DNA from: Nostoc sp. GT001
GTDB taxonomy: Bacteria; Cyanobacteriota; Cyanobacteriia; Cyanobacteriales; Nostocaceae
Length of the DNA stretch: 28,548 nt
Assembly: GCF_030382115.1 (NCBI RefSeq)
Contig: NZ_JAUDRJ010000003.1
Span: 3,690,878 to 3,719,425 of the forward strand
Reading direction: 5' to 3'
In this document: positions 16,831 to 24,604 of the stretch, one piece after another
Numbering within the stretch: position 1 is the first letter of the stretch
How the letters are laid out: the number at the start of each line of letters is the position of its first letter
Notes under the pieces: generated by a model
Told to the model about the DNA's origin: nothing
The model's database searches: none
What the model saw: only the letters and a program-made list of their open reading frames with translations
Position numbers and translations under genes: made by a program

Positions 16831-17665
16831 AGTTTTTTACTAAAATTTCGTCTACTTTACCTCTTTTTTTTGCATTTGAGTTGATAGCTCTAATTGCTGA
16901 TATTTTTATGTGTGTATAATCTTTATACAAGTCTCTAATAAAGTTTGTATAAGCATTACTTAATAGAACTTTACAACCTCTCCTGTCTAAATTATCAAAT
17001 GTCTCTTTTAACCTGATTTGTTCATCTTTATTAAATCCATTTACATCATAGCCAGTAAAAGAAGCAGTGTCCGAAACTGGATCGTAAGGAGGATCAAGAT
17101 ACACAAAGTCTGATCTTTTGGCATCTTTAAGAACGTCTTGAAAATCTAAATTTAATATTTTAATTTGGTTATCATTAAAGTATTTACTTACAGCTTTTAA
17201 AACAGCTAAATCTAAAATATTTGGATTTTTATATTTACCAAAAGGTACATTAAATTGTCCTTGAGAATTGACTCTAAATAAGCCATTGTAACAAGTCTTG
17301 TTCAGAAAAATAATTCTTGATGCTCGTTCTACTGGTGTTCTATCTCGAAAGCTCTCTTCTCTGTCCCAATCTCTAATAGCATAATAGTACTCTTCATTAT
17401 TTTTATGAAGTTTTAAATTATCAATTAATTCATCAACTGAGTCCTTAACAACTTTGTAACAATTGATTAATTCAGGATTACTATCATTAATTACAGCCTT
17501 TTTAGGTTGCAAAGTAAATAAGAGCGCTCCTCCGCCAAGAAAAGGTTCATAGTAGGTTTGGTAATTATAATTTTTAGGAAGATTATTTTCTATTAATGGA
17601 ACAATTTGCCTTTTTCCTCCTGCCCACTTCAGAAACGGTTTTACTAGTTTATTTACTGAGACCAT
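16823..17665 (-). CDS. DNA adenine methyltransferase, Dam/M.DpnII family
   Basis: A 280-residue N6-adenine methyltransferase of the alpha (Dam) class. Motif X is FLKWAGGK (11-18), motif I is [13 protein letters not shown] (38-50) and the catalytic motif IV is DPPY (191-194); CYNGLFRVNSQGQFNVPFG (125-143) is the usual target-recognition neighbourhood. Members generally methylate GATC, so this enzyme should protect the chromosome from the nuclease encoded downstream. It is the first gene of a two-gene operon; the nuclease start overlaps its end by 8 bp. A TAGG ribosome-binding-like sequence lies about 9 bases before the start. A perfect palindrome covers the probable promoter. AT-rich like its partner and therefore probably imported with it. 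Confidence 0.93.
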   Translation of the reverse strand: MVSVNKLVKPFLKWAGGKRQIVPLIENNLPKNYNYQTYYEPFLGGGALLFTLQPKKAVINDSNPELINCYKVVKDSVDELIDNLKLHKNNEEYYYAIRDWDREESFRDRTPVERASRIIFLNKTCYNGLFRVNSQGQFNVPFGKYKNPNILDLAVLKAVSKYFNDNQIKILNLDFQDVLKDAKRSDFVYLDPPYDPVSDTASFTGYDVNGFNKDEQIRLKETFDNLDRRGCKVLLSNAYTNFIRDLYKDYTHIKISAIRAINSNAKKRGKVDEILVKNYD

Positions 17666-17692
17666 ATTTTAACCTAAAAGTCAGTACGTAGA

Positions 17693-17716
17693 TTTATAGT
17701 ACTAGAGTACTATAAA
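17693..17716 (-). promoter_or_regulatory. Palindromic operator/promoter of the R-M operon
   Basis: TTTATAGTACT and AGTACTATAAA are perfect 11-bp arms separated by AG, starting 28 bp upstream of the methyltransferase start. On the minus strand the arms contain TATAGT and TATAAA, good -10 candidates, so a bound protein would block the promoter. No separate controller (C) gene exists, so self-repression by the methyltransferase or nuclease is a possible reading. It could alternatively be a scar at the island edge. Confidence 0.5.
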
Positions 17717-17786
17717 ATGATATTCTTGAAGAAGTTTTTAAATATAACTCAATACGGTTGAGTTAGAGGTGTAATAGATCACGCGC

Positions 17787-17813
17787 TAGGGGCACAGCAT
17801 TGCTGTGCCCCTA
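17787..17813. terminator. Near-perfect palindrome, terminator or repeat
   Basis: TAGGGGCACAGCA and TGCTGTGCCCCTA are 13-bp perfect arms around a single T. It lies just past the end of the decayed antitoxin gene and before the restriction-modification operon, both on the minus strand. It shares the TAGGGGC...GCCCCT frame with 3725-3748. Confidence 0.6.
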
Positions 17814-17854
17814 CAAAGTATGTGATTCAATTAAATAAAAACTACTATAATTTT

Positions 17855-18076
17855 CTAGCCATACTGTTGAGAAATTCTGGCTTTTACATCTTCCCAACTA
17901 CTACCAATGGCTGGGTTTTGCAGATATTCGGCTTTGCAACGGGCTAGCTCTTATTTCTGCCAATCTAAAACTGGAAGTGCTGCTGGTGTAGCGGCAATTT
18001 CATCCCATAAATCTTCTACCAGTTGAAGTTTTTCCGCTCTCGAAAGACTAGAGAGTTCGGGGAATACTGGGTTCAT
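17855..18076 (-). pseudogene. Addiction module antitoxin-like gene with internal stop
   Basis: The minus strand from the ATG at 18076 reads MNPVFPELSSLSRAEKLQLV, EDLWDEIAATPAALPVLDWQ, K, stop, ELARCKAEYLQNPAIGSSWE, DVKARISQQYG and a final TAG. This is the 'putative addiction module component' family (about 70-75 residues, antitoxin of RelE/ParE-type pairs); the segments LVEDLWDEIA and SWEDVKARI are diagnostic. The in-frame TAA at codon 43, before ELARCKA, is the only defect. No toxin gene follows where it would be expected (below 17855): the space is taken by a palindrome and the restriction-modification operon. It is probably a leftover of a toxin-antitoxin locus. Confidence 0.8.
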
Positions 18077-18193
18077 GATCTTCTCTGAATTTTATTCACC
18101 TTCATTATTACAGCCCAAAACCGCCATATCTATAACAACATTTATAATAGCTAAAATTGAGCTTGGATAAATTTTAGTTATTTCGCCTTGGCT

Positions 18194-19414
18194 TCAACCT
18201 GTTTGTGCTTCAGTATGACCGTTGCGGATAGACCATGCTATTTCTAAAAGTTGAGTCCAGCGCTTTTGTAGCTGTTTTGGGGTGCATTTGATGGTCTTGG
18301 CGATCGCCAGATCATTCTCCCGTGCAGTTTTTAACTGTAATATTTGCTGTTGCTGTTCTGTGAGTTGATTTACAAAGATTTCCCACTGCTGAGAAGATAA
18401 ACCCAATTTTTGCTCTAAACCCGCGCCTAACCATTGATGTACTAATTGCCAGTGGTGTTGTTTGGCAAACTTTTCTACGTGGTATTTAAAGCGTTGTTGG
18501 AGATAATCGCGCTGACGGCTGGTTAAACCGAGAATTTGGTCAATTTCTGGGGCTGAGAGGTCTTGAAGTTTCAAGCTGAGGTAGTTCATACAATCAGATT
18601 GACCTTGAGATTCCAGGTATTTCATCAATTCAGCGATGACGCGATCGCGTTCTGATTCTTCAGATGGATCGAAATTAGTTTGGGCAATCATTTGCGATCG
18701 CAGCTGCTGCACCGCCGAGTTACGCTGGTAAGATTCTGCTTCTTCACCCTTAGCAGACTCTACCGCCATTTCAATATCCACGGTCGTTTCTTGGGGCTGA
18801 CGACGAGCAAAACCTTGGGCGCGCAAGATAATCAATTGCTGATTTGCACCACCAGGTAAATTGATCCGGCGTTTGGCATACTGCTCTGTAAAAGCCATGT
18901 ATTCAGCTAATTGCAGCTGAGTACGCGGTGTGTGATTCTCTGGTAGTTCGTTTTCTCTACGGAAAGCTTTGATCGCTTCGATATAAAATGCTTGTAAAAA
19001 ATCTTCAATCAGGCTGTAACGAGCATCAAAGCCCAACTCAGAGCCGGACATAGTTACATGACGGTAAACCATAGCACCCAAATTGCTATGTAATTCCACT
19101 CGCCCTTGTTTGGAACCTAGTTGGTAGTAACGTAAGCATTTTTGCATCCGATGCCTTCCCAACGTCATCTGCCAGGACTTGATTTCCCCAGATGTTTGAA
19201 TGCGGGAGCTTTTATCGCAAATGCGTTCTACTTCTACGGCTATGCGTTTTGCTAAAGCTTCTACACACTTGGGTGTTGCTTTCACTTGCGCTTGCATTTC
19301 CTCAGACAGCAATTGAATCAAGCGATCGCTGCTGCTATTTGAAAATTCTTCAGTTGAAACGTGGTTATCAAAAATGGGTGTAGAGTTTGGTAGATTGACG
19401 ACGTTAGCTTTCAT
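18194..19414 (-). CDS. HetZ-family protein
   Basis: A 406-residue protein that I place in the HetZ/HetZ-related family of filamentous cyanobacteria. HetZ itself is an early regulator of heterocyst differentiation, but family members also occur in strains without heterocysts and their individual roles differ. Recognised segments are ALAKRIAVEVERICDKSSRI near residue 50-70, YSLIEDFLQAFYIEAIKAFRRENELP around 130-155 and YMAFTEQYAKRRINLPGG. The C-terminal LQDLSAPEIDQILGLTSRQRDYLQQRFKYHVEKFA (about 288-322) looks like a sigma-region-4-type helix-turn-helix, which supports DNA binding. There is no signal peptide. The gene is monocistronic, with a 400-bp gene-free region upstream. Assignment to hetZ proper versus a paralogue cannot be settled here. 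Confidence 0.75.
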   Translation of the reverse strand: MKANVVNLPNSTPIFDNHVSTEEFSNSSSDRLIQLLSEEMQAQVKATPKCVEALAKRIAVEVERICDKSSRIQTSGEIKSWQMTLGRHRMQKCLRYYQLGSKQGRVELHSNLGAMVYRHVTMSGSELGFDARYSLIEDFLQAFYIEAIKAFRRENELPENHTPRTQLQLAEYMAFTEQYAKRRINLPGGANQQLIILRAQGFARRQPQETTVDIEMAVESAKGEEAESYQRNSAVQQLRSQMIAQTNFDPSEESERDRVIAELMKYLESQGQSDCMNYLSLKLQDLSAPEIDQILGLTSRQRDYLQQRFKYHVEKFAKQHHWQLVHQWLGAGLEQKLGLSSQQWEIFVNQLTEQQQQILQLKTARENDLAIAKTIKCTPKQLQKRWTQLLEIAWSIRNGHTEAQTG

Positions 19415-19819
19415 GACTTTTCCAGTAGTATTGCACCGTAATTACAACGCAGACACAGCAATCAAAGCTGTCCAAGGCTTGTGAATCTTTAGGCATTCAT
19501 CCATCAAGACTTGCCGTATATAATGCTCACATTTAAAGCTCATATATCAAAACTATAGGAAATACGAAAGAGTTACAGTTATGGCAATGTGTCGGTTTTC
19601 TTCACAAGCCACCATCTCAACGCTGGCACACGAGTACCCGCCATTTTCTTAAAGTTGTCAAATACCTTACTGTGCCAAGTTTTGCCACCATCCTCTTATA
19701 TCCACTGTTTCACCGAACAGCCCATCCTAGACATCGCTTTTAAATATGACAATTTTAAAACTGGAGTTATTTTTATCACAATTTCCGAAACGGAGAGGTG
19801 CGCCTGTGAAGTGGAATTT
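19415..19819. other. Region upstream of the HetZ-family gene
   Basis: About 405 bp. An open frame on the plus strand (19589-19852) runs into the 3' end of the downstream minus-strand gene and has no family character, so I do not call it. The first 150 bp should hold the HetZ-family promoter; no good GTA-N8-TAC (NtcA) site was found. Confidence 0.45.
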
Positions 19820-20479
19820 TTATACCCATGCTGCTGCTGCTTCCCAACCTAAACCCCTCCGTATAATTGCTGCTTCGTCTCCAGTCATATCCAAGATGGT
19901 AGATACTTCATAAGTAGGTTCCTCGCCAGTGTCTACAATTATGTCTACCAACTTGTCCAAACGATCGAATAGCTCTACCCGCGACTGAACAATTTCTGGA
20001 TCTATCCGAATCATGCCATTATCTGCTTCATCTGCTGGCAGATGTGCTGAAGTTGAAATAATCGGATTGCCCAATGCTGCCAGCAACTCCAAACACACAG
20101 TATGGTTTGGTACTCTAATTCCAGTAGTTTTCCGCTTGGGGCTTTGCACCAATCGCGGTACTAACTTCGTAGCTGGGAGCAAAAACGTGTATGGCCCTGG
20201 AATCAGGCGTTTCATAATCCGATAGGCTGTGTCACTTACGAAGGCATAAGTTGCCACATTTGAAAGCGAGGGACATAAAAATGTCAATGGTTTATCGTTT
20301 GCTAGCTGTTTAATTTGCCGCACTCGTTCTACCGCCGACTTGGCATTCAAATCACAACCGATGGCATAGACTGTATCAGTAGGGTAAAGCATGACTGCGC
20401 CACTAGAGAGCGCCGACTTTATTTCCTCTATTCGGCGAGTTTGAGGATTATCCGGATGAACTGGGAAAATTTTTGCCAT
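19820..20479 (-). CDS. Sua5/YciO/YrdC family protein (threonylcarbamoyl-AMP synthase-like)
   Basis: A 219-residue YrdC-domain protein. Proteins of this fold make threonylcarbamoyl-AMP for the universal t6A37 tRNA modification; the YciO branch has a related but less certain role. Seen motifs are YPTDTVYAIGCDL, the KPLTFLCPS loop, the GPYTFLLPAT segment with KRKTTGIRVPNH, and the PIISTSAH end. The length and the MAKIFPVHPDNPQTRRIEEI start fit the bacterial YciO-like short form without a Sua5 C-terminal domain. The frame stays open for 52 more codons upstream, but that part is translated from low-complexity GGGGAGCAGGGG repeats, so the ATG at 20479 is chosen. Divergent from larC. Confidence 0.9.
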   Translation of the reverse strand: MAKIFPVHPDNPQTRRIEEIKSALSSGAVMLYPTDTVYAIGCDLNAKSAVERVRQIKQLANDKPLTFLCPSLSNVATYAFVSDTAYRIMKRLIPGPYTFLLPATKLVPRLVQSPKRKTTGIRVPNHTVCLELLAALGNPIISTSAHLPADEADNGMIRIDPEIVQSRVELFDRLDKLVDIIVDTGEEPTYEVSTILDMTGDEAAIIRRGLGWEAAAAWV

Positions 20480-20498
20480 AGGACGGGGATTGGAGATT

Positions 20499-20630
20499 GG
20501 GGAGGGAAAGGGGGAGCAGGGGAGCAGGGGGCAGGGGGCAGGGGAGCAGGGGAAAAGGTTAAAGGTTAAAGGGAAAAGGAATAAATTTAATCTTTCCCCT
20601 TTTCCCCTTACCCTTTTCCCTTTCTCCATG
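20499..20630. repeat. Purine-rich low-complexity repeat with hairpin
   Basis: GGGGAGCAGGGGGCAGGGG-type units (20499-20552) are followed by GGTTAAAGGTTAAAGGGAAAAGG and then its approximate complement CCCCTTTTCCCCTTACCCTTTTCCC. The purine and pyrimidine arms could form a long hairpin, and the G runs could form quadruplexes. It lies between the divergent Sua5-like and larC genes, so it falls in both 5' leaders. Confidence 0.75.
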
Positions 20631-20631
20631 C

Positions 20632-20692
20632 CCAATGCTCAATGACTAATGACCAATGACTAATGACCAATGACTAATAACTAATGACTATG
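20632..20692. repeat. Tandem heptamers ending in the larC start
   Basis: Alternating CAATGAC and TAATGAC units run from about 20632 to the larC start, with the last unit supplying an in-frame ATG (20684) two codons before the preferred start. This is an STRR-type array. Confidence 0.85.
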
Positions 20693-21976
20693 AATAAAAT
20701 CGCTTATCTTCAATGTCCGACAGGAATTTCTGGTGATATGTGCCTGGGTGCTTTAGTAAGTTTGGGTGTTCCTGTGGAGTATTTAATTGAAAAACTTAAT
20801 GGGTTGGGTATTGAACAGGAATATCAGTTAAGGGCAGAACTTGTCCAACGGAATGGTCAACAGGCAACTAAAGTCTATGTAGATTTAGTAGATGATCACC
20901 ATCACCACCATCACCACGATGGCGAACACAGTCACCATCACACACGCCATTTGCCCGAAATAGAGCAGATGATTCTCAAAGCTCAGTTGCCATCACGGGC
21001 AGAAGCTTGGAGTTTGGCGATATTCCGACAGCTAGCGGTGGCAGAAGGGGCGGTGCATGGCATTTCACCTGAAAAAGTTCATTTTCATGAGGTAGGTGCT
21101 ATAGATGCGATCGTAGATATTGTGGGTACTTGCCTGGGGTTGGATTGGTTGGGGATTGAGAGCAATCAGCAAGGATTGCCCCTACTTTACTGCTCGGCGT
21201 TTCCGACTGGTGGCGGCACTGTTCGGGCTGCACATGGTCAGATGGCAGTACCAGTCCCAGCGGTATTAAAGCTATGGGAAATGCGGGGTTGTCCAGTTTA
21301 TAGCAATGGCATTGACAGAGAATTAGTAACACCAACAGGAGCCGCGATCGCCACTACTTTGGCAAGAGATTTTGGTTCACCACCTGCGATCGCTATCAAG
21401 CAGATAGGACTGGGAGCAGGAACCATAAATTTACCCATTCCCAATATTTTACGCCTCTGGTTGGGTGAAAGCGCAACTTTACAGTCAAATTTCAGTGATT
21501 CTGAAGATACTAGCTCAAATTTGGAAACCATCTCGGTACTAGAAACCCAAATTGATGATTTGAATCCACAAGCGATTGGCTATACGTTTGAGGCGTTGTT
21601 TGCGGCTGGGGCGCTGGATGTTTTTACTCAAGCGATCGGTATGAAAAAGTCCCGTTCGGGGATTTTGCTGACTGTGATTTGTCATCCAGAAAATTTACTC
21701 AATTGTGAAGCCGTTATCTTCCGCGAAACTACAACTTTAGGCATTCGGCGCACAACTCAGCAACGCGCCATTTTACAACGGGAAATTCAACAAGTGGAAA
21801 CCGAATATGGCAAAGTGCATGTCAAAATAGCATGGAAAGGGCGATCATCAGAAAAAGTTATTGCAAATGTGCAGCCAGAATATGAAGATTGTGCAGACTT
21901 AGCCCGAAAACATAATATTCCTTGGCGTGAAATTCAGCGGTTGGCGCTACAACGTTGGTATTTAGTCAATGCCTGA
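20690..21976 (+). CDS. larC: Nickel-pincer cofactor biosynthesis protein LarC
   Basis: A 428-residue LarC, the CTP-dependent nickel insertase that completes the nickel-pincer nucleotide cofactor of lactate racemase and related enzymes. Typical segments are the start KIAYLQCPTGISGDMCLGAL, the His-rich loop (seven consecutive His at 70-76 and more to residue 87), the EKVHFHEVGAIDAIVDIVG motif (about 122-140), ELVTPTGAAIATTLA and, in the C-terminal half, ETQIDDLNPQAIGYTFEALF with MKKSRSGILLTVI. It is one continuous frame, unlike the Lactobacillus gene, which needs a programmed frameshift. I start at MNKIAYL (20690); an ATG 6 bases upstream belongs to a repeat unit. No larA, larB or larE is in the window. 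Confidence 0.95.
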   Translation: MNKIAYLQCPTGISGDMCLGALVSLGVPVEYLIEKLNGLGIEQEYQLRAELVQRNGQQATKVYVDLVDDHHHHHHHDGEHSHHHTRHLPEIEQMILKAQLPSRAEAWSLAIFRQLAVAEGAVHGISPEKVHFHEVGAIDAIVDIVGTCLGLDWLGIESNQQGLPLLYCSAFPTGGGTVRAAHGQMAVPVPAVLKLWEMRGCPVYSNGIDRELVTPTGAAIATTLARDFGSPPAIAIKQIGLGAGTINLPIPNILRLWLGESATLQSNFSDSEDTSSNLETISVLETQIDDLNPQAIGYTFEALFAAGALDVFTQAIGMKKSRSGILLTVICHPENLLNCEAVIFRETTTLGIRRTTQQRAILQREIQQVETEYGKVHVKIAWKGRSSEKVIANVQPEYEDCADLARKHNIPWREIQRLALQRWYLVNA

Positions 21977-21983
21977 TCCCAAT

Positions 21984-22009
21984 TCCTCGTTCCCAGTCCT
22001 CGTTCCCAG
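21984..22009 (+). repeat. 13-bp tandem duplication after larC
   Basis: TCCTCGTTCCCAG occurs twice head to tail (21984-21996, 21997-22009), directly before the left end of the IS4-like element. It resembles other short tandem words in the window. Confidence 0.8.
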
Positions 22010-22017
22010 TCTCCGAC

Positions 22018-22814
22018 CTACCGTGTATACACAAGTCCACCCAGAGCGAGTTTCCAGCCAAGAAAGATAGATTCAAATTGTCTTAAACCATGAACAAGAG
22101 TAGGCATTCCAGGAGGTCTACCAGAAGTATAACCAGACCATCCACCAAGTCGAGCAATTATCCAATTAGCCCAGGGCAAACAACCGCGTGGATAAGGATT
22201 TTGCAGTTTTTTAGTATCGCCTTCAACAGAAGATTGAATCCCAGATAAGCATTGCTGCTGTTCAAGACAAAAGGTAAGCTGGGCAGAAAGTTGAGTATTA
22301 TCGCGTCCTTCAACCATTTGTAAGGTTCGCACGGCTACGGACAAAGCAAGACGCTGATGTTTATCTGCATGGTTTATAGCTCGGCTCCACAGTTTTACTG
22401 TGCTTAACCCCAGTGGAAATCCACTCTCACCATCTAATACCAATGTTGGATGAATATAAAACCCGACATCTGTGTTATTGCCTACTACTCCTAATCCTGG
22501 CGGTGACAGCCTACCTGCATGAGACTGCAAGTTAATCTCGCTAGTATCGCTAATTGCCAATACGTGTCGTTTTGCCAGATGAAACTCGCAATCATCCGAA
22601 AGGCTACGTACTAGTTCTGATAGTGTTACGTTTTCATTCTCCAAAAACCGATAATAACCCATCTGTTCTGCCCAATTTCGACTGATTTGCCGGATATTTA
22701 TCGATTGGTGCTTACGAATCGCCTCGTATAATGCTGCCCCCTTTTTATCAGCCTTGGGTCTCCAAATGCCGTTCCTGGTGTCGTCGAAGCGTGCATTAAG
22801 ATTGGATTATCCAT
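22018..22814 (-). pseudogene. IS4-family transposase, internally deleted and frameshifted
   Basis: Read on the minus strand from the ATG at 22814, the N-terminus is MDNP...NLNARFDDTRNGIWRPKADKKGAALYEAIRKH. It needs one base restored near 22800 to stay in frame, and continues RNWAEQMGYYRFLENENVTLSEL, the Tn5-type DNA-binding domain. The catalytic domain begins (VLAISDTSEINLQSH..., with the first Asp of the DDE triad) and runs to KLWSRAINHADKHQR. It then jumps, near 22350, straight into the C-terminal LALSVAVRTLQMVEGRD and NPYPRGCLPWANWIIARLGGW. The second Asp and the Glu of the triad are missing. The stop codon lies within the terminal repeat. It cannot be an active transposase. Confidence 0.82.
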
Positions 22815-22876
22815 AGTTTTTGCTTCTCAAAAATCCTCTGCACCTACTTTACATCCGACTTGTGTATACACGGTAG
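22018..22876 (-). mobile_element. IS4-family element with internal deletion
   Basis: The ends carry perfect 20-bp inverted repeats, CTACCGTGTATACACAAGTC (22018-22037) and its complement (22857-22876). The 859 bp between the outer edges encode only the first and last parts of an IS4-family (Tn5-like) transposase. Full-length relatives are roughly 1.3-1.5 kb, so several hundred bp of the catalytic region are gone. No target duplication is visible. With intact ends it could in principle still be moved by a related transposase elsewhere. Confidence 0.85.
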
Positions 22877-22913
22877 ATCACGGATGGGAGAGGGAGCTAG
22901 ACATTCAATTCCC

Positions 22914-22932
22914 CTTCTCCCTTGGGAGAAGG
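22914..22932 (+). repeat. Left 19-bp direct repeat flanking the ISAs1 element
   Basis: CTTCTCCCTTGGGAGAAGG ends exactly where the left terminal repeat begins. The same 19 bases follow the right end (24224-24242). The sequence is itself a CTTCTCCC/GGGAGAAG hairpin. Confidence 0.8.
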
Positions 22933-24223
22933 CAGGGTGGATTAATTGTCGAGAGAGAAAATATAACATAGAAGGATGATTCCTTAAGAAAAACACGGTT
23001 CTCCCAGAGGAAAGTTAGGAATGAATTTAATCGAAGCAATCCAAGGGGTTCCCGATTATCGACATGCTAGAGGTATTAGACATAGACTTTGGATAATACT
23101 AACTATAGTTTTGTTAGGTAGTTGTACAGGATATTGGGGGTATAAACCTTTAGCTGAGTTCACAAAAAATCATCGATTATCTCTAATCAAATTATTAGAT
23201 TTATCTCCAGATATTCAATTTCCGTCAGCATCAACATTCAGAAATATTATGATGTCAATTGATTTTCAGATATTAGCTGAACTGTTTAACGTCTGGGCAG
23301 AAAAGAGTTTGCCAATTAATTTCAAAGAATTATTTGCCATCGATGGGAAATGTATTAAAAGTACTGTAACCGGGGGAAATCAATCCTATCAAAACTTTGT
23401 GAGTATCGTTTCAGTTTTCAGTTTATAGTCATCAGCAAGGATGGGTAATCAGACATCAAGCTATGGAAAATAACAAAAACAGTGAGATTAGTGTGGTAGA
23501 AGAGCTAATTAAAAAGCTTTATGGGCATCATATCGTGATTACAGCCGATGCACTACATTGCCAAAAAAAACTGTTGAGCTGATTATCGAGGGAGAAAATG
23601 ACTACATTATTACTATTAAAAGAAACCAGCCAAATCTCCTGAAAGTAGCTACTGAGCTAGCTGAATCCTCAATCGCTATCGATACCAATTACCATGATGA
23701 AAATTTACATGGACGAAAGACTACTCGTCAAGTCAAAGTCTATCCAATTCCATTTGAGTCACTACCTGATTGGGTTGGCGCTAAAAGTTTAATTGAGGTT
23801 AACAGATATGGAACTCGACCTCAAGGATAGAATTGTCGTCGCCAGATTGTTGACTATCATGAACAACACTTTTATTTAAGTAGCTGAAATTATTCAGCTT
23901 CAGAATTCGCGGAGATTATTCGTGGTCATTGGTCAATTGAAAATCAACTTCATTGGGTCAAGGATGTAACTTTAAATGAAGATAACTGTATTCATACTGG
24001 CGGTTTTTCACCAGCTAATTGGGCGATGGTCAGACAGTTTTTAGTTTCCCTGGCTCGTCAGTTAAATTGTCGGACTCTTCCCGAAGCGTTAAGGCTGATG
24101 GCTAACCAACTTCAAATGATTTTTGATGCGCTATTTGACCACTCCGACTCCTTTTGCCCAATGCCTGTGAGTCCAATGGTCGAGTGAGAAAACTTTTTCT
24201 CTCCCGACAATTAATCCACCCTG
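22933..24223 (+). mobile_element. ISAs1-family insertion sequence, decayed
   Basis: A 1291-bp element. The ends are inverted repeats of about 29 bp (left CAGGGTGGATTAATTGTCGA..., right ...CGACAATTAATCCACCCTG) with one mismatch inside the first 29. The single gene encodes an ISAs1-type transposase with frameshifts and stops. The element lies within a duplicated 19-bp hairpin sequence, 56 bp after the IS4-like element. Confidence 0.88.
23021..24187 (+). pseudogene. ISAs1-family transposase with frameshifts and stops
   Basis: The N-terminus MNLIEAIQGVPDYRHARGIRH with WGYKPLAEF, the LFAIDGKCIKST catalytic-Asp segment, the later VITADALHCQKKT and the C-terminal EIIRGHWSIENQLHWVKDVT are the landmarks of ISAs1/H-repeat transposases. 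Continuity requires two frame corrections: near 23410 (one T too many before YSHQQGWV) and at the A8 run near 23560 (one A too few). Two in-frame stops follow, a TAG at 23828-23830 and a TGA near 23884. An AGGA ribosome binding site precedes the first ATG. The DDE residues are largely still readable, so decay is recent, but no active product is possible. Confidence 0.88.
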
Positions 24224-24242
24224 CTTCTCCCTTGGGAGAAGG
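24224..24242 (+). repeat. Right 19-bp direct repeat flanking the ISAs1 element
   Basis: CTTCTCCCTTGGGAGAAGG begins at the base after the right terminal repeat and is identical to 22914-22932. Rejoined, the unoccupied site would read CCCCTTCTCCCTTGGGAGAAGGGG, a longer palindrome. Confidence 0.8.
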
Positions 24243-24604
24243 GGGTTAGGGGATGAGGGCGTGAGGGATTTGCAAAAAGCCTGTCCGATATAGTTTTCGG
24301 CTTAAGTTAACACCAATGCTTACTTCCCCATGTTCGAGCTTATCTGCCAAAACACGCAGAGCTTTAAACCTACCAGCCGTCGTCCTGCTAAAGAACTTTG
24401 TAGCGATCGCACACCATACAATACACAATATATCCATTATGTCAAGCAAGCCTGCGTTTTGATTAATCAGCAAATAGGCGAACTTTAACCAAAACCCATA
24501 TGCAATCAGGGAATTCTCGGCAACCCTGATGAAATTTACCGAAAAGATGGAATAACATTTGTGTGTGCTTCAACAAATTGTGTATAAGAATTGAAAATGA
24601 CGAT
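24243..24604. other. Region between the ISAs1 element and the SulP gene
   Basis: About 360 bp. A 75-codon minus-strand frame (24246-24473, with FKALRVLADKLEHGEVSIGVNLSRKLYRTGF) looks slightly protein-like but has no recognised family or ribosome binding site, so it is not called. The GGGTTAGGGGATGAGGG words right after the insertion are common in cyanobacterial intergenic DNA. The SulP promoter should lie within the last 150 bp. Confidence 0.4.

Noticed and set aside
19589..19852. Plus-strand open frame of 87 codons upstream of the HetZ-family gene
   Set aside because: It overlaps the 3' end of the Sua5-like gene on the other strand, has an odd Cys-rich end (CCCCCFPT) created by that gene's Ala codons, and resembles no family.
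22009..22885. Target-site duplication around the IS4-like element
   Set aside because: The nine bases on the left (GTCTCCGAC) and right (ATCACGGAT) do not match, so no duplication can be claimed.
24246..24473. Minus-strand 75-codon frame between the ISAs1 element and the SulP gene
   Set aside because: Slightly protein-like, but no ribosome binding site, no known family, and it runs into the repeat at the insertion site. Kept only as a note.
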